From assembly GCF_003818115.1 (NCBI RefSeq), contig NZ_RPOI01000016.1, positions 415,056-479,055 of the forward strand: 64,000 nt of DNA, read 5' to 3'. Both the position numbers and the translations under genes were made by a program. Position 1 is the stretch's first letter. The number at the start of each line of letters is the position of its first letter. The notes beneath the pieces are model-generated. The model was not told where the DNA came from. It was given only the letters and a program-made list of their open reading frames with translations, and ran no database searches. This stretch comes from Citrobacter youngae. Lineage in GTDB: Bacteria; Pseudomonadota; Gammaproteobacteria; Enterobacterales; Enterobacteriaceae. Positions 1-8,315 of this stretch are shown piece after piece.

Positions 1-1
1 A

Positions 2-646
2 CGGCGCGATGGTGCATTTTTGGTTTCAAAAGTTTATCCGTGGAATGCCGGAGGCCAGAAAGCGATTGCTGCCTGTGAAGGCAGTCTGCGCCGGCTGAAA
101 ACCGACTATCTGGATCTCTATTTGCTGCACTGGACGGGGGACTTTACTTATGAAGAAACCGTCAGCGCCATGGAAAAACTCATCGCTCAGGGGAAAATTC
201 GTCGGTGGGGTGTTTCGAATCTCGATTATGACGAGATGCAGGCGCTATGGCAGGTTGCAGGTGGACGACAATGCGCCACTAACCAGGTGCTATATCATTT
301 AGCGTCGCGCGGCATTGAATATGACTTGCTGCCGTGGTGTCAGCAGCAGCAGATGCCGGTCATGGCATACAGTCCGCTGGCCCAGGCGGGACGGTTGCGC
401 CGTGGTCTGCTCACTCATTCGGTGATTAGCGACATTGCACGTGCACACGATGCCAGTACCGCCCAGATCTTGCTGGCGTGGGTTATTCGTCAACCGGGCG
501 TGATCGCGATTCCAAAAGCGGCAAGCGTAGCGCATGTCGAACAAAATGCCGCCGCGCTGAATATCACGCTCTCGGTTGATGAACTGAAGTTGTTAGATGA
601 GGCATATCCGGCGCCAAAAGGTAAAACGGCGCTGGATATGGCCTGA
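2..646 (+). CDS. yeaE: YeaE, aldo-keto reductase (5' end cut by window edge)
   Basis: This is the C-terminal part of a NADPH-dependent aldo-keto reductase; E. coli YeaE reduces methylglyoxal and related carbonyls in the cytoplasm. The frame is open from the first base, so roughly the first quarter lies outside the window. The probable catalytic Lys is in FLVSK near the start and the His in LLHW. The phosphate-binding IPKA segment is near the end (AIPKAAS). The protein closes with PAPKGKTALDM, as in E. coli. A REP/BIME follows the stop. The family is certain; the missing start prevents a full length check. Confidence 0.93.
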   Translation, partial: RRDGAFLVSKVYPWNAGGQKAIAACEGSLRRLKTDYLDLYLLHWTGDFTYEETVSAMEKLIAQGKIRRWGVSNLDYDEMQALWQVAGGRQCATNQVLYHLASRGIEYDLLPWCQQQQMPVMAYSPLAQAGRLRRGLLTHSVISDIARAHDASTAQILLAWVIRQPGVIAIPKAASVAHVEQNAAALNITLSVDELKLLDEAYPAPKGKTALDMA

Positions 647-647
647 T

Positions 648-735
648 TTGCCTGATGGCGCTGCGCTTATCAGGCCTACGGCTACGAGCGGTTTGTAGGC
701 CGGATAAGGCGTCAGCCGCATCCGGCATGATGCGC
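648..735. repeat. REP/BIME between yeaE and yeaD
   Basis: Two REP-type units face each other: one contains GCCTGATGGCGCTGCGCTTA and ends in CAGGCCTAC, and the other reads GTAGGCCGGATAAGGCG followed by GCATCCGGC. They lie between the convergent ends of yeaE and yeaD, the usual place for a BIME, where they can stabilise mRNA 3' ends or bind gyrase or IHF. Confidence 0.85.
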
Positions 736-744
736 AGAGTTGTC

Positions 745-1629
745 TTAGCGTTTAGCCACACGAATAGTCTGCGCGAGGCGAGATGGTTTTTCTTCGGTGG
801 TTTTCTGCGGAGCGGTCGCGTAAGCCGTTTCTACACAAACAAACGTTTTGTAACCGTCATCCGGCATGTCGCCCATGCTAATGGACAGCGCCGGACCCGG
901 GTTCCAGCCGACAACGTTCAGATGGTGGTGGTGCACGACATCGATATTGCGATTCAACGCATCATCATGAATCACGCTGCACGCTTCCGGATTCAGATAG
1001 ACACGATCGGTGCGGTCCGGGAAGGTCTGAATGCCGTCAGCCAGCACATCTTCTTTCGCATCGTTCACTTTATCGATCAGGCGATCGCCAAGACCACTGA
1101 CTTTCACTGCGGCAATATCACCCACGTTGAAGTAGGTATGCAGTGCGGAGGTGGTTTCAAACTCACCGTGGGCTTCCAGTTCGATTTCACAGGTAGCACC
1201 GACCTTAAAGCGGGCAAGCAGGGTAAAGTCGTGTGGCCATAGCTGACGCGTTTCAGCGTTGCTCTGCAGTTCAAACGTCAACACCACGCCATTGTCGTCT
1301 TCGTTATGCGCTTTCAGCGTCCATGGCAGGTTACGGGCAAAACCATGCGAAGGCAAACCCTGTTGAGCCGCCGGGCCAAACCACGGCCAGCAAATGGGGA
1401 CGCCGCCACGCAGCGCTACGCCTGTTTTGAACGGGGTATTGTTACTGAGCCACAGGACTTCCTCTTCGCCGTTTGGTTTCCAGGAAAGAAGATGTGCGCC
1501 CTGTAGCGCGAAAGAAGCTTTAACCTGTGGGTGATCGATAACAAGAACCTCAAGTTCATCAAGCTGACGGCGGGAGAGGACAGGGGTAAGCTGTTCAATG
1601 ACCGGGAGAGCGAAAATTTTGTTAATCAT
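745..1629 (-). CDS. yeaD: YeaD, D-hexose-6-phosphate mutarotase
   Basis: This 294-residue cytosolic protein of the aldose-1-epimerase fold matches E. coli YeaD in length. The family interconverts alpha and beta anomers of hexose 6-phosphates. Candidate catalytic residues are the His in SALHTYFN (about residue 163) and the Glu in VCVETAYA (about residue 267). It lies downstream of gapA on the same strand, separated by the gapA terminator, so it may be transcribed by read-through or from its own promoter. The glycolytic neighbour fits a sugar-phosphate role. Confidence 0.93.
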   Translation of the reverse strand: MINKIFALPVIEQLTPVLSRRQLDELEVLVIDHPQVKASFALQGAHLLSWKPNGEEEVLWLSNNTPFKTGVALRGGVPICWPWFGPAAQQGLPSHGFARNLPWTLKAHNEDDNGVVLTFELQSNAETRQLWPHDFTLLARFKVGATCEIELEAHGEFETTSALHTYFNVGDIAAVKVSGLGDRLIDKVNDAKEDVLADGIQTFPDRTDRVYLNPEACSVIHDDALNRNIDVVHHHHLNVVGWNPGPALSISMGDMPDDGYKTFVCVETAYATAPQKTTEEKPSRLAQTIRVAKR

Positions 1630-1663
1630 GATGCAATCCTTGGTATATAAATATTTTGGTCAT

Positions 1664-1691
1664 AAAAAAAGGCGACCGAAGTCGCCTTTTT
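1664..1691 (-). terminator. Rho-independent terminator of gapA
   Basis: A GGCGAC/GTCGCC stem (1671-1686) with a 4-base loop is flanked by an A-run on one side and a T-run on the other. On the minus strand it is a textbook terminator just after the gapA stop. Confidence 0.85.
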
Positions 1692-1712
1692 GGATCAGAT
1701 ACTCATCTCAAC

Positions 1713-2720
<1,008 letters not shown>

Positions 2721-2751
2721 CTATTTGTTAGTGAATAAAAGGTTGCCTGTA

Positions 2752-2779
2752 AAATTACAAAAACCTTACGCAGCGTCAA
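2752..2779 (-). promoter_or_regulatory. Probable gapA sigma-70 promoter
   Basis: On the minus strand a TTGACG -35 (2779-2774) and a TAATTT -10 (2757-2752) are separated by 16 bases, 44 bases upstream of the gapA ATG. The layout resembles the main E. coli gapA promoter. The rest of the 341-base gapA-msrB gap (2709-3049) must hold the msrB promoter, but I could not assign it with confidence. Confidence 0.6.
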
Positions 2780-3049
2780 GCGGAATCGTGTCAATCATTG
2801 CGACAAATCAATCTGCTGCCTAAGCTTTGCGCAACTGACTCGCCTCACTCTTCCTTTGGGCTTGAAACCACATGGGGTCGGCGGCCCGAATTTTAAAGGG
2901 CAATTAAGATAAAAACGTGATTCTTATCACGAATTGCAGGCTGCCATTTCGCAAGGATCAAGTTTAGAACAAAAGTTCGCACTCCGGTGTTAATGTTTTG
3001 TTAGAATCTGTCTCGCAATGTGAGTTTAGATAAAGTGAGATGTGAGCAA

Positions 3050-3463
3050 ATGGCTAATCAACCTTCTCCAGAAGAACTGAAAAAAAATTTAACCGAAATG
3101 CAGTTCTACGTGACGCAGAATCACGGGACAGAACCGCCATTTACCGGGCGTTTGCTGCATAACAAGCGTGACGGCATCTACCACTGTCTGATCTGCGACA
3201 AACCGCTATTTCGTTCCGAGACAAAATATGACTCTGGCTGCGGCTGGCCCAGCTTTTACGAGCCCGTCAGTGAAGAGGCTATCCGTTACATAAAAGATAC
3301 TTCACATGGTATGCAGCGCATTGAAATTCGCTGTGGTAACTGTGATGCGCACCTCGGACACGTTTTTCCGGATGGTCCGAAACCTACCGGTGAACGTTAC
3401 TGCGTTAACTCAGCGTCTTTGAACTTCACCGATGGTGAAAACGGCGAGCAAACCAAGGGCTAA
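3050..3463 (+). CDS. msrB: Peptide methionine (R)-S-oxide reductase MsrB
   Basis: MsrB repairs oxidised proteins by reducing methionine-R-sulfoxide with thioredoxin. The start at [13 protein letters not shown] gives 137 residues, as in E. coli. Two zinc-binding CxxC pairs are visible (CLIC near residue 46, CGNC near residue 95). The substrate-pocket motif is SGCGWPSF, and the catalytic Cys is in RYCVNSASL near the C-terminus. It is divergent from gapA and is followed after 42 bases by yeaC on the same strand. Confidence 0.97.
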   Translation: MANQPSPEELKKNLTEMQFYVTQNHGTEPPFTGRLLHNKRDGIYHCLICDKPLFRSETKYDSGCGWPSFYEPVSEEAIRYIKDTSHGMQRIEIRCGNCDAHLGHVFPDGPKPTGERYCVNSASLNFTDGENGEQTKG

Positions 3464-3505
3464 AGAAACGATTCAGCAAATTATTCTACGCAGAGTGGAT
3501 TTAAC

Positions 3506-3781
3506 ATGAATCTTGATGAGATGATCAACAGCATGACGCCGGAAGTTTATCAGCGCTTATCGACTGCCGTTGAACTCGGAAAATGGCCGGATGGCGTGGC
3601 ACTAACGGCAGAACAAAAAGAGAACAGCTTACAGCTGGTGATGTTATGGCAAGCGCGAAACAATATTGACGCACAGCATATGACGATCGATACCAATGGT
3701 GAGATGGTGATGAAGAGTAAGCAGCAGCTAAAAATGGAATTTGGGATTACGCCCGAACCGATTGCGACGTTTAAATCCTGA
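3506..3781 (+). CDS. yeaC: YeaC, DUF1315 family protein
   Basis: This 91-residue cytosolic protein is the homologue of E. coli YeaC. It is mostly helical and charged, with no signal peptide or membrane segment. The function is unknown. It sits 42 bases after msrB and probably shares its transcript, as in K-12. The identification rests on sequence (MNLDEMINSMTPEVYQ) and position. Confidence 0.92.
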   Translation: MNLDEMINSMTPEVYQRLSTAVELGKWPDGVALTAEQKENSLQLVMLWQARNNIDAQHMTIDTNGEMVMKSKQQLKMEFGITPEPIATFKS

Positions 3782-3788
3782 TTAACCT

Positions 3789-3814
3789 GGCCCGGCAAAC
3801 ATCGGTGTCGGGCC
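3789..3814. terminator. Hairpin between convergent yeaC and yajD-like gene
   Basis: A GGCCCG...CGGGCC stem lies in the 44-base gap between two convergent genes. There is no clear T-run, so it may be a weak or Rho-assisted bidirectional terminator. Confidence 0.45.
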
Positions 3815-3825
3815 CGCAGTTGATG

Positions 3826-4170
3826 TTATTTCTTGTTCATCATCGCCTTCAGATCGGCAAACGGATTGTATTTCGCCTCGCCGACGTCTTTCTGCGCATC
3901 TTCCCCCGCCACTACAGTGGAACCATACTGATCCACCTCAGTGTATTTCGAATGCTCATGATCGTGACAGTACAGGCACAACATCTCCCAGTTGCTGCCA
4001 TCTTCCGGGTTATTGGAGTGATCGTGATCGATGTGATGTACCGTCAGCTCGCGCAAATTTGAATACACGAACTCACGGGAACAACGTCCACAAACCCAGG
4101 GGAAGAGCTTTAGCGCCTTTTCCCGGTATCCGACTTCCAGACGGGCGTAATTTTTAGGGATAAAAGCCAT
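3826..4170 (-). CDS. yajD: YajD-like HNH nuclease family protein
   Basis: This 114-residue protein is nearly the same as E. coli YajD, starting M-A-F-I-P-K-N-Y-A-R-L. The HNH core is visible: CGRC (zinc ligands, about residues 27-30), then TVHHIDHDHSNNP (catalytic His region) and CLYCHDHEHSKY (second zinc pair). The C-terminus is lysine-rich. The family cuts or binds DNA, but the role of YajD is not established. In K-12 yajD lies elsewhere (near tsx), so its place between yeaC and a chitinase is unusual. Whether another copy exists cannot be seen here. Confidence 0.85.
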   Translation of the reverse strand: MAFIPKNYARLEVGYREKALKLFPWVCGRCSREFVYSNLRELTVHHIDHDHSNNPEDGSNWEMLCLYCHDHEHSKYTEVDQYGSTVVAGEDAQKDVGEAKYNPFADLKAMMNKK

Positions 4171-4204
4171 AAAAGCGCATGCCTCCAGTAGAAAATGAAG
4201 AGCT

Positions 4205-4229
4205 GCGCCAAAGGCTGGCGCAGCAGAAT
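4205..4229 (-). terminator. Hairpin downstream of the chitinase gene
   Basis: A CTGCGCCA/TGGCGCAG stem with a short loop lies between the chitinase stop and the yajD-like start. On the minus strand it is followed by a broken pyrimidine tract rather than a clean T-run, so terminator strength is uncertain. Confidence 0.5.
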
Positions 4230-4264
4230 GGGCTAATCATAACCTATTGTGTCAGGCGTTGGGA

Positions 4265-5518
4265 TCAGTGTTTGATGCCTAACGAATCGGCTAACTGCTT
4301 CGCCAACTGGTTTTGGTCATCTGCACCGTATTCCCAGAACATGGCACCTCCCAATCCTTTGCTCTTGATGTAGTCAGCCTTGATCGCTACCGAGCGCGGG
4401 TTTTCATAAGAGAGGGCAAAAAGTGCTTTTCCATCTGCAGACTGCACCGAGAGCCACGGCACTTTTGCTTCATCATCCCAATGTTGGCTAAAGCGTTTTT
4501 GCGGATCGTTGATCAACTTCGCCACAATATCGTTGTACTTCACATAGGTATCTTTGCTCAGATCGACGCCCAGTGATTTGAACAACTCAATTTGCGCAGG
4601 CTCGAAATAGGGCTGGGTAACAGGATTTTTCTGCGCGTCAGGTTTGCTCCAGTCAATACCTGGCTCAACGGCGCGTTTTGGTACGCGTCCATAAAAACCG
4701 ATGCCCAGGTTCATCTGACTCGCTTTTAGACCAGCGGCAAGGTAGTTGTCGACGACAAAATTGGCGCTGTACCTATCCGCTGCGGCGACCGTTGGCCACT
4801 GTGTCGAATCGTACAGATTCGAGTTGAAATACTGAGTACCGTAGGCCATGTCATAGGTCATCAGGTTGATGTAATCGAGCGATGGCGCAATGGCTTTCAC
4901 ATCCACCCAGCTTTTCGGACTTTCCGCATTCGCACCCACGGCGATGGTTAGCAGTTTTTTATGACCCAACGCGGCACGCAGCTCTGTTAACAGCGCGGTA
5001 AAGTTCGCGCGGTCGGCTGGCTGGCTTTCAACCAGTCCCCAGGCGCCGTTGACCGGATATTCCCAGTCAAGGTCGATGCCATCCAGTCCATATTTCGCAA
5101 TTATCTCCTGCGCAGACTGAATAAACACCGCGCGCGATTCTTTCGTTGCGGCAGCCCCAGAGAATCCGCGTGCGCCCCAGCCGCCGACGGAAAGCAGAAC
5201 TTTCAGGTTCGGATTCTGTTTACGCAGCTGTGGAATTTTCAGCAAATCATCCTGCACTTTCTGTGAAAGCCAAATTTGATGGAGCTTGCTGGCATCTTTT
5301 AAGGCGTCATTGGTCTCGTCTTTTTCATTGTTATAGACAAGGCCAAATGAATAGTTGAGATGGGTTATCTGGCGAACATCCAGTTTATTGATATCGCCAC
5401 CAGGACCCGCGGTGACGTCACCACCGCCATTGAAGTAGCCAACAGACATCAGCGAACTGGCGGAAACAACGCTCGCGCAGAGCAGGGGTAATGCTGCCAA
5501 CAAAGGCAAAAGTTTCAT
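4265..5518 (-). CDS. Secreted GH18 chitinase
   Basis: This 417-residue glycosyl hydrolase family 18 protein starts at MKLLPLLAALPLL. A Sec signal peptide covers about residues 1-20 (cleavage near VVSAS|SL). The family motif DxxDxDxE appears as DGIDLDWEYP (about residue 150), with the Glu as proton donor. Further barrel motifs are SVGGWGARGF and NLMTYDMAYG. It has no separate chitin-binding domain. It should hydrolyse chitin or chitooligosaccharides in the periplasm or outside the cell, feeding the chb operon at 42.7-48 kb. The start has a good Shine-Dalgarno, which is embedded in a ChiX-complementary block. K-12 has no gene here. Confidence 0.9.
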   Translation of the reverse strand: MKLLPLLAALPLLCASVVSASSLMSVGYFNGGGDVTAGPGGDINKLDVRQITHLNYSFGLVYNNEKDETNDALKDASKLHQIWLSQKVQDDLLKIPQLRKQNPNLKVLLSVGGWGARGFSGAAATKESRAVFIQSAQEIIAKYGLDGIDLDWEYPVNGAWGLVESQPADRANFTALLTELRAALGHKKLLTIAVGANAESPKSWVDVKAIAPSLDYINLMTYDMAYGTQYFNSNLYDSTQWPTVAAADRYSANFVVDNYLAAGLKASQMNLGIGFYGRVPKRAVEPGIDWSKPDAQKNPVTQPYFEPAQIELFKSLGVDLSKDTYVKYNDIVAKLINDPQKRFSQHWDDEAKVPWLSVQSADGKALFALSYENPRSVAIKADYIKSKGLGGAMFWEYGADDQNQLAKQLADSLGIKH

Positions 5519-5523
5519 CGGTG

Positions 5524-5535
5524 TTCCTCTTTGAC
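5524..5535 (-). promoter_or_regulatory. Candidate ChiX sRNA pairing site over the chitinase Shine-Dalgarno
   Basis: The chitinase mRNA reads GTCAAAGAGGAA directly before CACCG-ATG. The block contains the GAGG Shine-Dalgarno, 7 bases from the start. As I recall E. coli and Salmonella ChiX, its seed is UUCCUCUUUGAC, giving 12 uninterrupted pairs. The block shares GTCAAAGAG with the chbBC ChiX trap at 43038-43059. Pairing would block ribosome binding. The pairing is inferred; the sequence match is seen. Confidence 0.65.
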
Positions 5536-5550
5536 ATTTAAACAAGCAAA

Positions 5551-5570
5551 CACGCCACGGAAATGGCGTG
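5551..5570 (-). other. Hairpin in the chitinase 5' leader
   Basis: Perfect 7-base arms CACGCCA/TGGCGTG with a 6-base loop sit 16 bases upstream of the ChiX-like block. On the minus strand they are followed by TTTGCTTGTTT. It could be a 5' stabilising hairpin, a weak attenuator, or a terminator for transcripts from upstream. Confidence 0.5.
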
Positions 5571-5694
5571 GCGAAAAAAACAGCACTTGCAGGTTAACAG
5601 TTTCATAACAGAAAAAATGCGAAGGGGTTCACGGCATTTTAGCCAAGCGGCTGCAATGTGCCGTTGGCTTTCGATTCAATCTGGCACTTATTTG

Positions 5695-5720
5695 TGATCT
5701 AAGTTGTGAAATGCAGATCA
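5695..5720. promoter_or_regulatory. Inverted repeat between the divergent chitinase and ydjL
   Basis: TGATCT and AGATCA arms are separated by 14 bases. The outer context (TTTGTGATCT... and ...AGATCATAAT) looks like the two halves of a CRP site moved apart. It could serve the chitinase, ydjL or both. No single regulator fits well. Confidence 0.35.
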
Positions 5721-5814
5721 TAATCTGTGTTTTAAAGATTTTGTGTTGACCTCAAAAATTATATGGATAAGTATGATGCCAGGTGATGCAAAACTAAACA
5801 CAAAGGAAAATTCA

Positions 5815-6891
5815 ATGAAAGCACTGGCAAGATTTGGCAAGGCCTTTGGCGGCTACAAAATGATTGATGTCCCGGAACCGGTATGCGGCCCGGATGACGT
5901 AGTGATTGAAATCAAAGCGGCGGCTATCTGCGGCGCGGACATGAAACACTACAATGTTGATAGCGGATCTGATCAATTTAACTCCATCCGCGGCCATGAG
6001 TTCGCCGGTAAAATTGTCCGCGTTGGCGACAAAGTTAAGGACTGGAAAATCGGTCAGCGAGTGGTTTCTGACAACAGCGGGCACGTCTGTGGCGTTTGTC
6101 CGGCTTGCGAACAAGGTGATTTTCTTTGTTGTACAGAAAAAGTGAATTTAGGTCTGGATAACAATACCTGGGGAGGTGGGTTTTCGAAATATTGTCTGGT
6201 TCCTGGGGAGATCCTCAAAATTCACCGTCATGCGCTGTGGGAAATCCCAACAGGCGTTGATTATGAAGAGGCGGCTGTACTCGACCCCATCTGCAATGCC
6301 TACAAATCTATCGCTCAGCAATCCAAATTTCTTCCGGGTCAGGATGTAGTGGTTTTTGGTACCGGCCCGCTGGGACTTTTTTCGGTACAAATGGCGCGCA
6401 TTATGGGGGCCGTTAATATCGTGATGGTCGGGCTGGAAGACGATGTCGCAGTGCGTTTCCCGATAGCCAAAGAAATGGGGGCCACGGCTGTCGTCAACGG
6501 TTCGACCGAAGATGTGGTTGCGCGCTGCCAGGAAATCTGCGGTAAAGACAACCTGGGACTGGTTATCGAATGCTCCGGCGCCAATATCGCCCTTAAACAA
6601 TCGATCGAAATGTTGCGCCCGAATGGTGAAGTCGTTCGCGTGGGCATGGGCTTTAAACCTCTCGATTTTTCTATTAACGACATCACTGCGTGGAATAAAA
6701 GCATCATTGGTCATATGGCCTACGATTCCACTTCCTGGCGCAATGCTATTCGCCTGCTCGCTAGCGGTGCGATAAAAGTCAAACCGATGATCACTCACCG
6801 TATCGGCTTATCGCAATGGCGAGAAGGTTTTGACGCGATGGTCGATAAGACTGCGATTAAGGTCATCATGACCTACGACTTTGATGAATAA
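5815..6891 (+). CDS. ydjL: YdjL, zinc-dependent alcohol/polyol dehydrogenase
   Basis: A medium-chain dehydrogenase of 358 residues, the E. coli YdjL length when started at MKALARFGKAFGG. This start has an AAAGGAAA Shine-Dalgarno; an in-frame ATG further upstream is unlikely. The catalytic zinc motif GHEFAG is near residue 61. The structural-zinc cysteines are in CGVCPACEQGDFLCC, and the nucleotide-binding motif is GTGPLG. It probably oxidises a sugar or sugar-alcohol hydroxyl with NAD(P). It is the first gene of the ydjLKJIHG run; the natural substrate is not established. Confidence 0.95.
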   Translation: MKALARFGKAFGGYKMIDVPEPVCGPDDVVIEIKAAAICGADMKHYNVDSGSDQFNSIRGHEFAGKIVRVGDKVKDWKIGQRVVSDNSGHVCGVCPACEQGDFLCCTEKVNLGLDNNTWGGGFSKYCLVPGEILKIHRHALWEIPTGVDYEEAAVLDPICNAYKSIAQQSKFLPGQDVVVFGTGPLGLFSVQMARIMGAVNIVMVGLEDDVAVRFPIAKEMGATAVVNGSTEDVVARCQEICGKDNLGLVIECSGANIALKQSIEMLRPNGEVVRVGMGFKPLDFSINDITAWNKSIIGHMAYDSTSWRNAIRLLASGAIKVKPMITHRIGLSQWREGFDAMVDKTAIKVIMTYDFDE

Positions 6892-6918
6892 CTCCATTTA
6901 TTAAAGGAAGGTTCCCGG

Positions 6919-8298
6919 ATGGAACAAATAGCAAAACCGCACTGCGGCGCGAGGTTGGACAGGCTGCCTGACTGTCGCTGGCATACGTCAATGTTTGCCA
7001 TGGTTGCCTTCGGATTACTGGTTTGCTGGAGTAATGCCGTCGGCGGATTAATTCTCGCGCAGTTAAAAGAACTTGGCTGGACTGATAATTCCACCACCGC
7101 CACATTCTCTGCCATTACGACGGCTGGAATGTTTCTCGGTGCGCTCGGCGGGGGAATTATTGGCGATAAAATCGGGCGTAAAAACGCATTTATTCTGTAT
7201 GAAGCGATTCATATTATTTCTATGATCGTGGGTGCGTTTTCACCCAATATGAACTTTCTGATCGCCTGCCGTTTTGTAATGGGAGTTGGATTAGGCGCGC
7301 TGCTGGTCACCTTATTTGCCGGGTTTACCGAATATATGCCTGGCAGAAATCGTGGTACATGGTCGAGTCGGGTCTCGTTTATCGGCAACTGGTCTTACCC
7401 GCTCTGTTCGCTGATTGCGATGGGGCTGACGCCACTTATCAGCGCAGAATGGAACTGGCGCGTACAGCTGTTGATTCCAGCGGTGCTGTCGCTCATAGCT
7501 ACTGTTATTGCCTGGCGCAGTTTCCCCGAGTCGCCTCGCTGGCTGGAGTCTCGCGGGCGCTACCAGGAAGCCGAAAAGGTGATGCGGGCAATTGAAGAAG
7601 GTGTCATTCGACAGACCGGTAAGCCACTGCCGCCAGTCGTGATAAAGGATGATGGCAAACAACCGCGTTCTGTACCGTACTCCGCCTTATTAACAGGTGT
7701 ATTGCTGAAGCGGGTTATTTTGGGTTCTTTTGTTCTGATTGCCATGAACGTCGTTCAGTACACCTTAATTAACTGGCTACCGACAATATTTATGACTCAG
7801 GGTATTAATCTGAAAGACTCCATTGTCTTAAATACCATGAGCATGTTCGGTGCGCCGTTTGGGATTTTTATCGCCATGCTGGTCATGGATAAAATTCCGA
7901 GAAAAACAATGGGTGTGGGGTTATTAGTGTTAATTGCTGTACTGGGTTATATCTATTCGCTGCAAACCAGTATGCTGTTAATTACATTAATCGGTTTTTT
8001 CCTGATTACCTTTGTTTATATGTATGTTTGTTATGCCTCCGCTGTCTATGTTCCGGAAATATGGCCAACCGAAGCGAAACTTCGCGGTTCGGGACTGGCC
8101 AACGCGGTCGGGCGTGTCAGTGGTATCGCCGCACCTTATGCAGTCGCAGTATTACTTAATGGTTACGGCGTGACAGGGGTGTTTGTACTGCTAGGTGCGG
8201 TCTCCATTATTGTCGCCATTGCTATTGCTACCATCGGAATTGAAACCAAAGGCGTCTCTGTCGAAAGTCTCGGGATTGATGCAGTCACCAGCAAATAA
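6919..8298 (+). CDS. ydjK: YdjK, MFS sugar transporter
   Basis: This 459-residue member of the sugar-porter MFS family has 12 predicted membrane segments. The loop motif GDKIGRK falls between TM2 and TM3, and PESPRWL precedes the central cytoplasmic loop. A second PEIWPTEAKLRGSG motif follows TM10. It is an inner-membrane, probably proton-driven uptake system for the cluster's sugar substrate. It starts 27 bases after ydjL with a good AAGGAAGG Shine-Dalgarno. It is paralogous to YdjE at the other end of the cluster; both begin MEQ and share an ARLDRLP segment. Confidence 0.95.
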   Translation: MEQIAKPHCGARLDRLPDCRWHTSMFAMVAFGLLVCWSNAVGGLILAQLKELGWTDNSTTATFSAITTAGMFLGALGGGIIGDKIGRKNAFILYEAIHIISMIVGAFSPNMNFLIACRFVMGVGLGALLVTLFAGFTEYMPGRNRGTWSSRVSFIGNWSYPLCSLIAMGLTPLISAEWNWRVQLLIPAVLSLIATVIAWRSFPESPRWLESRGRYQEAEKVMRAIEEGVIRQTGKPLPPVVIKDDGKQPRSVPYSALLTGVLLKRVILGSFVLIAMNVVQYTLINWLPTIFMTQGINLKDSIVLNTMSMFGAPFGIFIAMLVMDKIPRKTMGVGLLVLIAVLGYIYSLQTSMLLITLIGFFLITFVYMYVCYASAVYVPEIWPTEAKLRGSGLANAVGRVSGIAAPYAVAVLLNGYGVTGVFVLLGAVSIIVAIAIATIGIETKGVSVESLGIDAVTSK

Positions 8299-8315
8299 TA
8301 TTGACGGGAAATAAA

